From assembly GCF_001984155.1 (NCBI RefSeq), contig NZ_MTQO01000045.1, positions 186,001 to 250,000 of the forward strand: 64,000 nt of DNA, read 5' to 3'. This document shows positions 35,039 through 43,205 of the stretch, piece after piece. The translations under genes were made by a program, and so were the position numbers. Origin of the DNA: Actinosynnema sp. ALI-1.44 (GTDB lineage Bacteria; Actinomycetota; Actinomycetes; Mycobacteriales; Pseudonocardiaceae). A model generated the notes under the pieces. It was not told the DNA's origin and ran no database searches. It saw only the letters and a program-made list of their open reading frames with translations. Each line of letters begins with the position of its first letter. Position 1 is the stretch's first letter.

Positions 35039-36214
35039 TCAAGGGCGCTCGAAGGCGACCGTCACGCCCTGACCGACGCCGACGCACAGCGTGGCGATCC
35101 CCCGGTTGCTGTTCTCGCGCTCCATCCGGCCCAACAGAGTGACCACCAGGCGAGCACCGGAGCAGCCGAGGGGATGACCCAACGCGATGGCGCCGCCGTC
35201 TGCGTTGACGCGTTCCTCGTCGAGCTTCAGCCGACGGATCACCGCCAGGCTTTGCGCGGCGAACGCCTCGTTCAACTCGACGGTCAGGTCGTCACGCTGC
35301 CACCCTGTGCGCGCGAGCACTTTCTCGGTCGCGGGAACCGGACCCAATCCCATGATGTGAGGCTCGACACCTGCGCTCGCGCTGGCGACAACCCGTGCGC
35401 GGGGGTTGAGGCCCAGGCGCTCCACGGCGGCCTCGCTCGCGAGCACAAGGGCTGCGGCACCGTCGGACAACGGAGACGACGAACCGGCGGTCACGATGCC
35501 GTCCTTGCGGAAGACGGTCTTGAGTTGGCCGAGCTTCTCGAGCGTCGTCGCGCGCCGTGGTCCTTCGTCGACCGTGACGGTTCCGTCCTTGACAGGCACC
35601 GCGACGATCTCGCGCTCGAACCGTCGCGCGTCGATCGCGGCGAGCGCACGCGTGTGGCTGCGCAGAGCGAACGCGTCGGAGTCCTCGCGGGTGATGCCGT
35701 CCAGAGTGGCCACTTCCTCGGCCGTCTCGCCCATCGAAATGGTGCTCTTGGCCGGGAACTTCGGGTTGGTGAACCGCCAGCCCAACGACGTGTCGGCGAC
35801 TTCGCCCGGTTTGGCCCATGGGGTTCCTGGTTTGGCCATCACCCATGGCGCGCGCGTCATCGACTCCACACCGCCCGCGATGACGATGTCGGCATCACCG
35901 GATTTGATGGCCTGCGCGGCGGATGCGACGGCCGTCAACCCACTGGCGCACAAGCGGTTCACGGTGTACCCGGGAACCGTGTGCGGCAGCCCGCCCAGCA
36001 ACACCGCCATCCTGGCGACGTTGCGGTTGTCCTCACCGGACTGGTTCGCCGCGCCGAGAATCACCTCGTCGACCTCGTCGGCCGCCACCCCGGCCCGGCT
36101 CACCGCCTCGGCCACCACGAGGGCGGCGAGGTCATCCGGCCGTACCCCGGCGAGCATCCCGCCGTACCGGCCCTGCGCTGTCCGGACACCGTCAACAACA
36201 AACGCCTCACCCAT
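35039..36214 (-). CDS. paaJ: 3-oxoadipyl-CoA thiolase, PaaJ-like
   Basis: A 391-residue thiolase. Catalytic cysteine in [15 protein letters not shown], histidine in [17 protein letters not shown], second cysteine in LCVGVGQG. Compared from memory with E. coli PaaJ it shares [26 protein letters not shown] and [10 protein letters not shown], so a role in the last phenylacetate step (3-oxoadipyl-CoA to succinyl-CoA and acetyl-CoA) is well supported. On the minus strand GATAAT (36221-36226) lies about seven bases before the ATG, so the transcript may be leaderless. Its promoter overlaps a PaaR-type site. Confidence 0.88.
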   Translation of the reverse strand: MGEAFVVDGVRTAQGRYGGMLAGVRPDDLAALVVAEAVSRAGVAADEVDEVILGAANQSGEDNRNVARMAVLLGGLPHTVPGYTVNRLCASGLTAVASAAQAIKSGDADIVIAGGVESMTRAPWVMAKPGTPWAKPGEVADTSLGWRFTNPKFPAKSTISMGETAEEVATLDGITREDSDAFALRSHTRALAAIDARRFEREIVAVPVKDGTVTVDEGPRRATTLEKLGQLKTVFRKDGIVTAGSSSPLSDGAAALVLASEAAVERLGLNPRARVVASASAGVEPHIMGLGPVPATEKVLARTGWQRDDLTVELNEAFAAQSLAVIRRLKLDEERVNADGGAIALGHPLGCSGARLVVTLLGRMERENSNRGIATLCVGVGQGVTVAFERP

Positions 36215-36223
36215 ACCGCTATT

Positions 36224-36245
36224 ATCAACCGTCCGTTCGGTCAGT
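36224..36245. promoter_or_regulatory. PaaR-type operator between paaJ and paaI-paaR
   Basis: The 22 bases beginning ATCAACCGTCCGTTCGGTCA match the recalled Corynebacterium PaaR palindrome at 14 of 16 fixed positions. The core AACCGTCCGTTC is identical to that of the site at 33223-33244. It overlaps the putative -10 of paaJ and lies just upstream of paaI-paaR, so PaaR would control itself and the thiolase. Confidence 0.82.
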
Positions 36246-36265
36246 TGGCAAGGGTGGTGAATCCG

Positions 36266-36658
36266 GTGTCACACAATGCGGCGCACGACATGTTCGAGGC
36301 CGACGCGGCGTCACGGGCACTGGGCATCGAACTGATCGAAGCAGCCGAGGGTAGCGCCGTCACCAGGATGCTGGTCACAGAACAGATGGTGAACGGCCAC
36401 GACATCGCGCACGGCGGCTACGTTTTCCTGCTCGCGGACACGACTTTCGCTCTCGCGTGCAACAGCCACGGGCCGGTCACCGTCGCGGCGGGAGCCGATA
36501 TCACGTTCGTCGCCCCGGCGCGGGCGGGCGATGTTCTCATAGCGCACGCCGAGGAAAAGACACGCTACGGCCGGAGCGGGATTTACGACGTGACGGTGAA
36601 GCGCGACGGCGAAGTGATCGCCGAGTTCCGCGGCCGCAGCCGGGTGATCAACCGATGA
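36266..36658 (+). CDS. paaI: Hydroxyphenylacetyl-CoA thioesterase PaaI
   Basis: A 130-residue hot-dog thioesterase that rescues CoA from dead-end phenylacetate intermediates. Family features: DMFEADAASRALGIELIEA, the active-site segment VNGHDIAHGGYVFLLADTTFALACNSHG, and ITFVAPARAGDVLIAHA. GTG 36266 is about eight bases after GGTGG; GTG 36257 and 36254 are in frame but too near the SD-like sequence. Overlaps the TetR gene by four bases. Confidence 0.88.
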   Translation: MSHNAAHDMFEADAASRALGIELIEAAEGSAVTRMLVTEQMVNGHDIAHGGYVFLLADTTFALACNSHGPVTVAAGADITFVAPARAGDVLIAHAEEKTRYGRSGIYDVTVKRDGEVIAEFRGRSRVINR

Positions 36659-37239
36659 CCCGACGAGGACGCCCCGGATATGACCTCGAATCGCTGCTCG
36701 CGGTCGCGGTCAAACTGTTCAACGAACGCGGGTACGAGGCCACCAGCATGGAGGAGCTGTCCCGCAAACTGGGAATCACCAAATCGGCGATCTACTACCA
36801 CGTCGCCAGCAAGGACGAACTGCTGCGCCTGGCGGTCGACCGGGCGCTCGACGCCCTGTCCGCCGTCGCCGACGAGGCGAAAAGGCTCGACGGCCCGGCC
36901 ATCGACCGGCTGGAATTCCTGGTCCGGGGCAGTATCAAGGTGCTGGTCGAGCGGCTGCCGTTCGTCACACTGCTGCTGCGTGTGCGCGGGAACACCAAGG
37001 TGGAACGCGCCGCGCTGGCCCGCAGGCGCGAATTCGACCTGCTGGTCACCGAACTGGTGAAACAGGCCGAGGCCGAAGGCGACGTCCGGCCCGACGTCGA
37101 CCCGTCGGTGACGGCGCGGCTGCTGTTCGGGACCGTCAACTCACTCATCGAGTGGTACCGCCCCCGCGGGGGGCTCGATGACGGGGAGCTGGCCGACGCG
37201 GTCTGCGCGATCACCTTCGACGGCCTGCGGACCCGCTAG
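36655..37239 (+). CDS. paaR: TetR-family repressor, probable PaaR
   Basis: A 194-residue TetR regulator. N-terminal helix-turn-helix: AVKLFNERGYEATSMEELSRKLGITKSAIYYHVASKDELL. The C-terminal ligand domain ends GTVNSLIEWYRPRGG. Its place next to paaI and paaJ, with two matching palindromes in front of paa transcription units, makes it the likely phenylacetyl-CoA-responsive repressor. The ATG overlaps the paaI stop (ATGA). Confidence 0.85.
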   Translation: MTRRGRPGYDLESLLAVAVKLFNERGYEATSMEELSRKLGITKSAIYYHVASKDELLRLAVDRALDALSAVADEAKRLDGPAIDRLEFLVRGSIKVLVERLPFVTLLLRVRGNTKVERAALARRREFDLLVTELVKQAEAEGDVRPDVDPSVTARLLFGTVNSLIEWYRPRGGLDDGELADAVCAITFDGLRTR

Positions 37240-37275
37240 CGGAAAACCCCGCGGGCGGATGTCCTCCCGGCACGA

Positions 37276-37307
37276 CTGGAAGTGGCTCTCCCCATGGCCA
37301 CTTCCAG
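37276..37307. terminator. Bidirectional terminator between paaR and lsr2
   Basis: CTGGAAGTGGC (37276-37286) pairs perfectly with GCCACTTCCAG (37297-37307), an 11-bp stem with a 10-base loop, between two convergent genes. Confidence 0.8.
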
Positions 37308-37315
37308 CGTCCGCA

Positions 37316-37702
37316 TCACGATGAGAATGCCGGCTCAGCCTTCTTCTTGCCCTTGCCGGTGTGCGCGGCCTCGAACGCCTCGATGACGTTGGCCGGAATA
37401 CGACCGCGGTCGGAAAGCTCGAAGCCGTTCTGCCGGGCCCAGTCACGAATGGCCTTGGTCTGCTCCCGGCTCGCGGGCGATCCGGCGCGCTTGGTCGGGG
37501 CGGCGCCGCGCTTGACGCGACCGCCGGTGCGACGGGCGGAGTTCACGAACTCCTCGAGGCCGGAACGCAACTTGTCGGCGTTGGCCTCAGTGAGGTCGAT
37601 CTCGTAGCTCACGCCATCGAGTGCGAAGCTCACGGTGCTGATGTCGTCGGCGGCGGTGCCGTCGAGGTCATCAACCAACTGGACGGTGACCCTCTGAGCC
37701 AT
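37316..37702 (-). CDS. lsr2: Lsr2-type nucleoid-associated protein
   Basis: A 128-residue H-NS-like protein that silences AT-rich DNA. N-terminal dimerisation domain [15 protein letters not shown] with [20 protein letters not shown], a basic linker, and a C-terminal DNA-binding domain with [28 protein letters not shown]; the minor-groove RGR motif is intact. GAGG eight bases before the ATG. The gene has a leader of roughly 75 bases that begins with a hairpin. Transcribed away from a GH28 pseudogene. Confidence 0.93.
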   Translation of the reverse strand: MAQRVTVQLVDDLDGTAADDISTVSFALDGVSYEIDLTEANADKLRSGLEEFVNSARRTGGRVKRGAAPTKRAGSPASREQTKAIRDWARQNGFELSDRGRIPANVIEAFEAAHTGKGKKKAEPAFSS

Positions 37703-37740
37703 TAAAGGTTACCTCGATTTGCGACAGTGGTGACAATGGG

Positions 37741-37790
37741 TAACTCCCGCCGATGGAATCTACCGGAGCGGGGAGTTAAGAGAGACTATA
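37741..37790 (-). promoter_or_regulatory. lsr2 promoter and leader hairpin
   Basis: On the minus strand a TATAGT hexamer (37785-37790) would place the transcript start near 37778. There TAACTCCC (37741-37748) and GGGAGTTA (37771-37778) form an 8-bp stem that continues with GC pairs across one bulge. The lsr2 mRNA would thus open with a hairpin. No clear -35 was found. Confidence 0.45.
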
Positions 37791-37850
37791 GTTTGTCACT
37801 ACCCGCACTTCGCAACTACCGGCGTTCCGGCGTGGCGCATCCCACCGCCA

Positions 37851-38900
37851 TCAGATAGGTTTTCCGTTGACCGCCACGTTTGTGAACTCTCGGCCGTCCA
37901 CGTTCTTGAGGTTGTTGCTCGTGTCCGACACGCCGGTGAACTTACAGTCGGCCGCCGTGCGCCCTTGCGTGAGCCGTTCGACAGGCCGCTGAGGTCGAAC
38001 ACAGGGCGAGTTGGTGATGGTAAACCGCCCGAACGCGGGCAGGAACTTCCTCGTCTGGCCGTTGTACGTCGCCGTGCGGAACAGGGAGGAACGCCGGAAG
38101 GGCGTCCGGGACTCGGCCGAGGTTGATGTTCTGCGAGAAACCGCCACGTTTGGTGTCGGACTTGACGCACCGGGCGCACTCGGTCCCGCCAATGACATTC
38201 GACTTGCGGGCGTGGGCGTTCCGGATACCGGCGGTCCACTCGCTGTCGCAGGTGATCGCGCGCCCGTCCTCGTCCTTGCCCGACTTGATGGCGATGTGCC
38301 CGGATCCGGGAAAGACCCGCTTGGCCGGATCGGTCACGATCCGGGATTCCAGCCAGGCGCGGTGGGGCCCACTTGTCCCACGACGAAGTGGCGTTCACGT
38401 CCAGGATGCCACTTCTGGTCACCCCGAAGTTCGGCTGGCCGTGCGCATCGACCATCGGCGAGCGGTTCACGAGGACGGCAGGCGAATTCCGACGCGTCGC
38501 GGCCCGAACTTCGGGGCAGCCCCGGATTCCAGGGTGAAGTCGACGTTGCTCGGGAGATGAATCGCCCGGTGACATAGTCGCCCTTCGGCACGATCACGGG
38601 CCCGCCGCCTGCGGCCGAGGCGGAGTCGATCGCCTTCCGGAACGCCTCCGTGTTGTCGGCCGAGTTGTCCCCTTTCGCCCCGTGCCACGGATCCGTGGCG
38701 AGAAAATTCACACCCGGGAAATTTGGCAGCCGGGCCGCCGCCCCGATGTCGTTGAGCGCGGGCCACGGCAGTGCCGGTATCCCGGCGGTCAATCCGGATC
38801 ACCCGGCGTGGGCCGTTCGGAGCAGCGCGGCCGACATTTCGCGGCGACCACGACTTTCGTCCAGGCCGCCCCGCCCGACGGCGGCGAATCAGGTACGTGC
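37851..38900 (-). pseudogene. Polygalacturonase (GH28) remnant with several frameshifts
   Basis: All pieces lie in order on the minus strand but in different frames: LATDPWHGAKGDNSADNTEA and AGGGPVIVPKGDYVTG (GH28 N terminus), then HLPSNVDFTLESGA, VDAHGQPNFGVTRSGILDVN, GSGHIAIKSGKDEDGRAI, NGQTRKFLPAFGRFTI, and VDGREFTNVAVNGKPI before a stop. At least four frame changes interrupt about 350 residues, so no active pectin-degrading enzyme can be made. The N terminus (about 38800-38900) is unclear and may have been a signal peptide. Confidence 0.8.
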
Positions 38901-38972
38901 GCTGTTGCCAGAGCCTGGTGACAACGCGTGTGTGGCGATTAGGGTGAGACGACGCGGATAAGGAGGCCCCGC

Positions 38973-39668
38973 ATGACCACCTCCGTGGCGATGCACATGA
39001 GCGACGGCCTGCTCAATGCCCCCACCTCGATCCTGTTCGGAGCGGTCGCCGTGCTTGGCCTGGTGTTCGCGACAATCGGCGCGCGGCGTGACCTCGACGA
39101 CCGCACCGCGCCGATGGCGGGGCTGGTCGCGGCGTTCATCTTCGCCGTGCAGATGTTGAACTTCCCCGTCCTGCCCGGCGTGAGCGGCCATCTGCTCGGC
39201 GGCGCGCTCGCCGCGATCCTCGTCGGACCGTGGGCCGGGGCGTTGTGCGTGACGATTGTGCTTGTCCTGCAGGCGTTGCTGTTCGCCGACGGCGGTTTGA
39301 CCGCTTTGGGGGCGAACATCACGAACATGGCGCTGATCGGCACCGCGTCCGGTTACCTGATCGCGGTGGTGTTGCGGAAACTCGCCACTCGGACCAGGTT
39401 CGGGCTCGTCGCGGTGGCGTTCGTGGCGGCGTTCTGCAACACGGTGATCGCGTCGCTCGGCTTCGTGCTCGAGTTCGCGATCGGCGGTGATCCGGCGTTC
39501 GCGTTGGGTGGCGTGGCCGCGACGGTGATCGGCGTGCACTGTCTCATCGGGATCGGTGAGGGCGTCATCACGGCGCTCACGGTCGGCGCGGTCGGTGCGG
39601 TCCGGCCCGACCTGGTGCACCTGCTGCGCGGCGCCGCCCGCCCACTGGTGATCAAGGAGGCGTCGTGA
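38973..39668 (+). CDS. cbiM: Energy-coupling-factor transporter membrane component CbiM/NikM
   Basis: A 231-residue membrane protein with six to seven helices. The N terminus MTTSVAMHMSDGLLNAP carries the MHxxDG metal-recognition motif of Co/Ni ECF transporters, and FPVLPGVSGHLLGGALAAILVGPWAG is a family signature. ATG with GGAGG ten bases upstream. First gene of a four-gene importer; cobalt or nickel cannot be distinguished, though a cobalamin-type phosphatase nearby leans to cobalt. No cobalamin riboswitch was recognised in the 70-base leader. Confidence 0.92.
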   Translation: MTTSVAMHMSDGLLNAPTSILFGAVAVLGLVFATIGARRDLDDRTAPMAGLVAAFIFAVQMLNFPVLPGVSGHLLGGALAAILVGPWAGALCVTIVLVLQALLFADGGLTALGANITNMALIGTASGYLIAVVLRKLATRTRFGLVAVAFVAAFCNTVIASLGFVLEFAIGGDPAFALGGVAATVIGVHCLIGIGEGVITALTVGAVGAVRPDLVHLLRGAARPLVIKEAS

Positions 39669-40000
39669 CCAGCCGTCGTAGCCTGTTCTTCGTCGGGTTC
39701 GCCCTTGTCGCGTTGATCCTCGCGGGTGGCGTGTCGTACTTCGCCGACTCCGATCCGGACGGTCTGGACCACTCGACGCTGCAAGGGTGCACCGTCGGGG
39801 AGAACGAGCAGCTGTCGGGCACCTGCATCGCGCAGGGGGCGAAGGAGCACGCGCTCAAGGACAGCCCGCTCGCGGACTACTCCGTCGGCGGCGACGACGC
39901 GTTGACCGGTCTCGCCGGGGTGATCGGGGTGATCGCGACCCTGGTGGTCGCCGGCGGCTTCTTCTGGTTGCTGCGCAAGCGTTCCACCAAGGACACGTAG
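39665..40000 (+). CDS. PDGLE-domain (CbiN-like) accessory membrane protein
   Basis: A 111-residue protein with two membrane helices (about 8-24 and 83-104) enclosing an outside loop that starts DSDPDGLDHS, the PDGLE signature. It replaces CbiN/NikN in many actinobacterial Co/Ni transporters. GTG start overlapping the cbiM stop by four bases; the next gene begins directly after its stop. Confidence 0.88.
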   Translation: MTSRRSLFFVGFALVALILAGGVSYFADSDPDGLDHSTLQGCTVGENEQLSGTCIAQGAKEHALKDSPLADYSVGGDDALTGLAGVIGVIATLVVAGGFFWLLRKRSTKDT

Positions 40001-40762
40001 ATGGGTGCGGGGCACAGTCACCTGTTGTACCGAGCGGGTGACTCGCCGGTGCACAGGATCGCACCGCACGTCAAGATCGTCGCGGCACTGGCGATGGTGC
40101 TGTGCGTGGTGGCGACGCCCCGCAGCGAGTTCGGCGCGTTCGCGGCATACCTCATCGTGCTGATCGCGGTCTGGAGCGTCGCCGGGGTGCCGCTGCGCTG
40201 GTTCGCGGCGCGTGCGGTGATCGAGATCCCGTTCGTGGTGCTCGCGGTGCTGCTGCCGTTCGTCGGCGGTGGGCGGCGGACGGACTTCCTCGGCCTTCCG
40301 GTGTCGGTCGAAGGGTCGTTGGCGGGGTGGAACATCCTGGTCAAGGGCACGTTGGGCGTACTGGTGTCGTTGACCATGGCCGCGACGACGAGCCAGCGCG
40401 ACCTGCTCGCCGGTCTGCAACGGCTGCGCGTGCCCAGCTTGTTCGTGACGATCGCGACGCTGATGATGCGGTACGTGGAGGTCATCGTCGAGGAAGCCCG
40501 CCGGATGCGGATCGCGCGCATCAGCCGTGGCCACGATCCCCGGTTCCTGTGGCAGTTCGGCGCGACGGCCAGGGGAATCGGCACACTGTTCATCCGCTCC
40601 TACGAACGCGGCGAACGCGTGCACATCGCGATGCTGTCCCGAGGCTGGTCAGGTGTGTTGCCTGACGTGAACCAGACGCGCCCCGCACCTGGTGTTTGGG
40701 TGGCCGGGCTGGTGCCCGCGGCCGCGTTCGCCGTCACGCTCGCGGTGTCGCTGTGGATGTGA
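40001..40762 (+). CDS. cbiQ: ECF transporter transmembrane protein CbiQ
   Basis: A 253-residue T component with about five helices. The cytoplasmic coupling segments that contact the ATPase are visible as EEARRMRIARISRGH and SYERGERVHIAMLSRGW. N-terminal HRIAPHVKIVAAL is typical of the family. ATG immediately follows the PDGLE gene stop; its own stop overlaps the cbiO GTG. Confidence 0.92.
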   Translation: MGAGHSHLLYRAGDSPVHRIAPHVKIVAALAMVLCVVATPRSEFGAFAAYLIVLIAVWSVAGVPLRWFAARAVIEIPFVVLAVLLPFVGGGRRTDFLGLPVSVEGSLAGWNILVKGTLGVLVSLTMAATTSQRDLLAGLQRLRVPSLFVTIATLMMRYVEVIVEEARRMRIARISRGHDPRFLWQFGATARGIGTLFIRSYERGERVHIAMLSRGWSGVLPDVNQTRPAPGVWVAGLVPAAAFAVTLAVSLWM

Positions 40763-41493
40763 CCCCCGCGCTGCTGGTCGAAGGACTCGCGTACGCGTAT
40801 CCGGACGGCACCCAGGCGCTCTACGGTGTGGACCTGCGGATCGAGCCCGGTGAACGGGTCGCGGTGCTCGGCCCGAACGGCGCCGGGAAGACGACGATGG
40901 TGATGCACCTCAACGGGGTGCTGCGGGCGGGCGCCGGGCGGATCGCGGTGGCGGGGCTGCCGGTGGAGAAGGCGAACCTGAAGGAGATCAGGCGGCGGGT
41001 CGGCGTGGTCTTCCAGGACCCGGACGACCAGTTGTTCATGCCGACTGTCGGCGAGGACGTCGCCTTCGGCCCCGCGAACTTCGGCGTGACCGGTACGGCG
41101 TTGACCGCGGCGATCGAAACGGCACTCGACGCCGTCGGCATGGCACATCTGCGCGACAAGTCCCCGCTGCACCTCTCGTTCGGCCAACGACGACGGGTCG
41201 CTGTGGCGACCGTGCTGGCGTGCGATCCGGAGATCCTGGTGCTGGACGAGCCGTCGGCGAACCTCGAACCGATCGCCCGGCGCGAACTGGCGGAGGTGCT
41301 GCTGTCGTTGAACCGCACGATGCTGATGGTCACGCACGACCTGCCGTACGCACTGCAGTTGTGCCCCCGCAGCATCCTGATCGACGGTGGGGTGATCGTG
41401 GCGGACGGCCCCACGGAGAAGATCCTGGCCGACACGGACCTGCTCGCGCAGCACAGGCTCGAACTGCCGTACGGATTCCGGATCGACCACTAG
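40759..41493 (+). CDS. cbiO: ECF transporter ATPase CbiO
   Basis: A 244-residue ABC ATPase. Walker A GPNGAGKTTMVM, Q-loop VVFQDPDDQLF, signature LSFGQRRRVAVA, Walker B ILVLDEPSANLEP, and H-loop MVTHDLPYAL. GTG 40759 overlaps the cbiQ stop (GTGA) and fixes the start. Together with CbiM, the PDGLE protein and CbiQ it makes a complete group I ECF importer driven by a single type of ATPase. Confidence 0.93.
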   Translation: MTPALLVEGLAYAYPDGTQALYGVDLRIEPGERVAVLGPNGAGKTTMVMHLNGVLRAGAGRIAVAGLPVEKANLKEIRRRVGVVFQDPDDQLFMPTVGEDVAFGPANFGVTGTALTAAIETALDAVGMAHLRDKSPLHLSFGQRRRVAVATVLACDPEILVLDEPSANLEPIARRELAEVLLSLNRTMLMVTHDLPYALQLCPRSILIDGGVIVADGPTEKILADTDLLAQHRLELPYGFRIDH

Positions 41494-41502
41494 TGTGTCG
41501 GC

Positions 41503-42177
41503 GTGGATGACAGTCCAGGCATGACAGTCTTGATGATCCGGCACGGGGAAAGCAGAGCGAACGCGGGCAGCCGCACCACCGGGTCCGCGACGAATCCGCT
41601 GACCCCGCTGGGCGAACGACAGGCGGCGCACGTGGCCCAGATCCTCGACCACACACCGGACCTGGTGGTCCACTCGCCCTACCTGCGAGCCCGCCGGACA
41701 GCCGAACCGACCATCGCCCGCTTCCCCACAGCGGAGGTGGCGGAATGGCGCATCGAGGAGTTCACGTACCTCGGTCGTTTCCACGGCACCCCGACGACGG
41801 CCGCACAGCGCTCGGAAACCGTGGACGACTACTGGGAAACGGCGGACCCCGACTACCGGGACGACCCCGCATCCGAGTCCTTCGTGGATGTTCACGCGCG
41901 TGCCCGGCGGTTCCTCACCGACCTGGTCGAGTCGGACCGCCGTCACGTAGTGGCCTTCACCCACGGCATGTTCATGCGCGTGGTCGTCTGGGCCATCATG
42001 ACCGGCGATGCCGTCCCGGACAGCGAGAACATGCGGTGGTTCTACCGGTTCCGGCTGCCGAGCACGGTGCCCAACTGCTCGATCCTGCCGCTGACGTACA
42101 GCGAGAAAACGGGCTTCCGGTTCCTGAGCGCGACAACCGCCCACCTGCCCGCGCGACTGCGGAGCGGCGGGTACTGA
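41503..42177 (+). CDS. Histidine phosphatase superfamily protein
   Basis: A 224-residue phosphatase-fold protein: LMIRHGESRANAGSR (phospho-histidine), VHSPYLRARRTAEPT, and the second histidine in VVAFTHGMFMRV. It lies nine bases after cbiO, so co-transcription is likely. In that setting a role like CobC (alpha-ribazole phosphatase) would make sense, but the family is broad and the sequence alone does not show it. GTG start. Confidence 0.75.
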   Translation: MDDSPGMTVLMIRHGESRANAGSRTTGSATNPLTPLGERQAAHVAQILDHTPDLVVHSPYLRARRTAEPTIARFPTAEVAEWRIEEFTYLGRFHGTPTTAAQRSETVDDYWETADPDYRDDPASESFVDVHARARRFLTDLVESDRRHVVAFTHGMFMRVVVWAIMTGDAVPDSENMRWFYRFRLPSTVPNCSILPLTYSEKTGFRFLSATTAHLPARLRSGGY

Positions 42178-42202
42178 CCGAAACCAGGAGCCGGCGCCGC
42201 CG

Positions 42203-43204
42203 TCAGAGTGTGAAGCCGGTGGGGAAGGGGTCCGTGGGGTCCAGTAGGTACTCCGCCATGCCGGTGATCCAGGCGCGACCGGTCACCGTGGGGACGACCG
42301 CGGTCAGCGCGCCGACGGTGGTCTCCTTGATGAGCCGCCCGGTGAACGCGGTGCCGAGCAGCGACTCGTTCACGAAGTCCTGCCCGATGCCGAGCTCACC
42401 GCGGGCGTGCAACTGGGCCATCCGGGCGGATGTTCCTGTGCCGCACGGGGATCGGTCGAACCAGCCGGGGTGGATGACCATGGCGTTGCGTGCGTCGCTG
42501 CCGTCACCGCCGGGTGCCACCAGTTGGACGTGTTTGCACCCGCTGATTCCCGGGTCCGCGGGGTGCACCGGTCGCCGGGAGGCGTTGATGGCGGCCATGA
42601 TCCGCAGACCCGCCGTGAGCATTCTGTCCTTTTCGGACTTGTCAAAGGGGATGCCGAGGTCCTTGATCGGCAGCACGGCGTAGAAGTTCCCGCCGTAGGC
42701 CATGTCGTAGCGGACCTCGCCGATTCCCGGCACGGTCACGGCCGCGTCGAGCTCCAGCGAGAACGACGGCACGTTCTCGATGGTGACCGACTCGGCACGG
42801 CCGTCGCGTACGCGCACCTGCGCGACGACAAGGCCCGCAGGGGTGTCCAACCGGACTGTGGTGACGGGCTCGACCACCTCGACCATGCCGGTCTCGACGA
42901 GCACGGTGGCCACGCCGATGGTGCCATGCCCGCACATCGGCAGGCAGCCGGAGACCTCGATGTAGAGCACTCCGGTGTCGGCGTCCGGCCTCGTCGGTGG
43001 CTGCAGGATCGCGCCACTCATGGCCGCGTGCCCGCGTGGCTCGTTGACCAGAAACTGGCGGATGTGGTCCAGGTACTCGACGAAGTACGCGCGCCTCTCG
43101 GCCATCGTCACACCGGGGATCACGCCGACCCCGCCGGTGATCACGCGGGTCGGCATGCCCTCGGTGTGCGAGTCGACCGCGGTGAAGTAGCGGCTGGCGC
43201 GCAC
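42203..43204 (-). CDS. 4-hydroxyproline 2-epimerase (proline racemase family)
   Basis: A 333-residue enzyme. Both catalytic cysteines are present, C91 in PMCGHGTIG and C254 in DRSPCGTGTSA. Members with two cysteines are racemases or epimerases, whereas the dehydratases have Thr at the first position. With the neighbouring dehydrogenase and DHDPS-like genes it should convert trans-4-hydroxy-L-proline to cis-4-hydroxy-D-proline. Last gene of the leftward operon, one base after its upstream neighbour. Confidence 0.9.
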   Translation of the reverse strand: MRASRYFTAVDSHTEGMPTRVITGGVGVIPGVTMAERRAYFVEYLDHIRQFLVNEPRGHAAMSGAILQPPTRPDADTGVLYIEVSGCLPMCGHGTIGVATVLVETGMVEVVEPVTTVRLDTPAGLVVAQVRVRDGRAESVTIENVPSFSLELDAAVTVPGIGEVRYDMAYGGNFYAVLPIKDLGIPFDKSEKDRMLTAGLRIMAAINASRRPVHPADPGISGCKHVQLVAPGGDGSDARNAMVIHPGWFDRSPCGTGTSARMAQLHARGELGIGQDFVNESLLGTAFTGRLIKETTVGALTAVVPTVTGRAWITGMAEYLLDPTDPFPTGFTL

Positions 43205-43205
43205 G

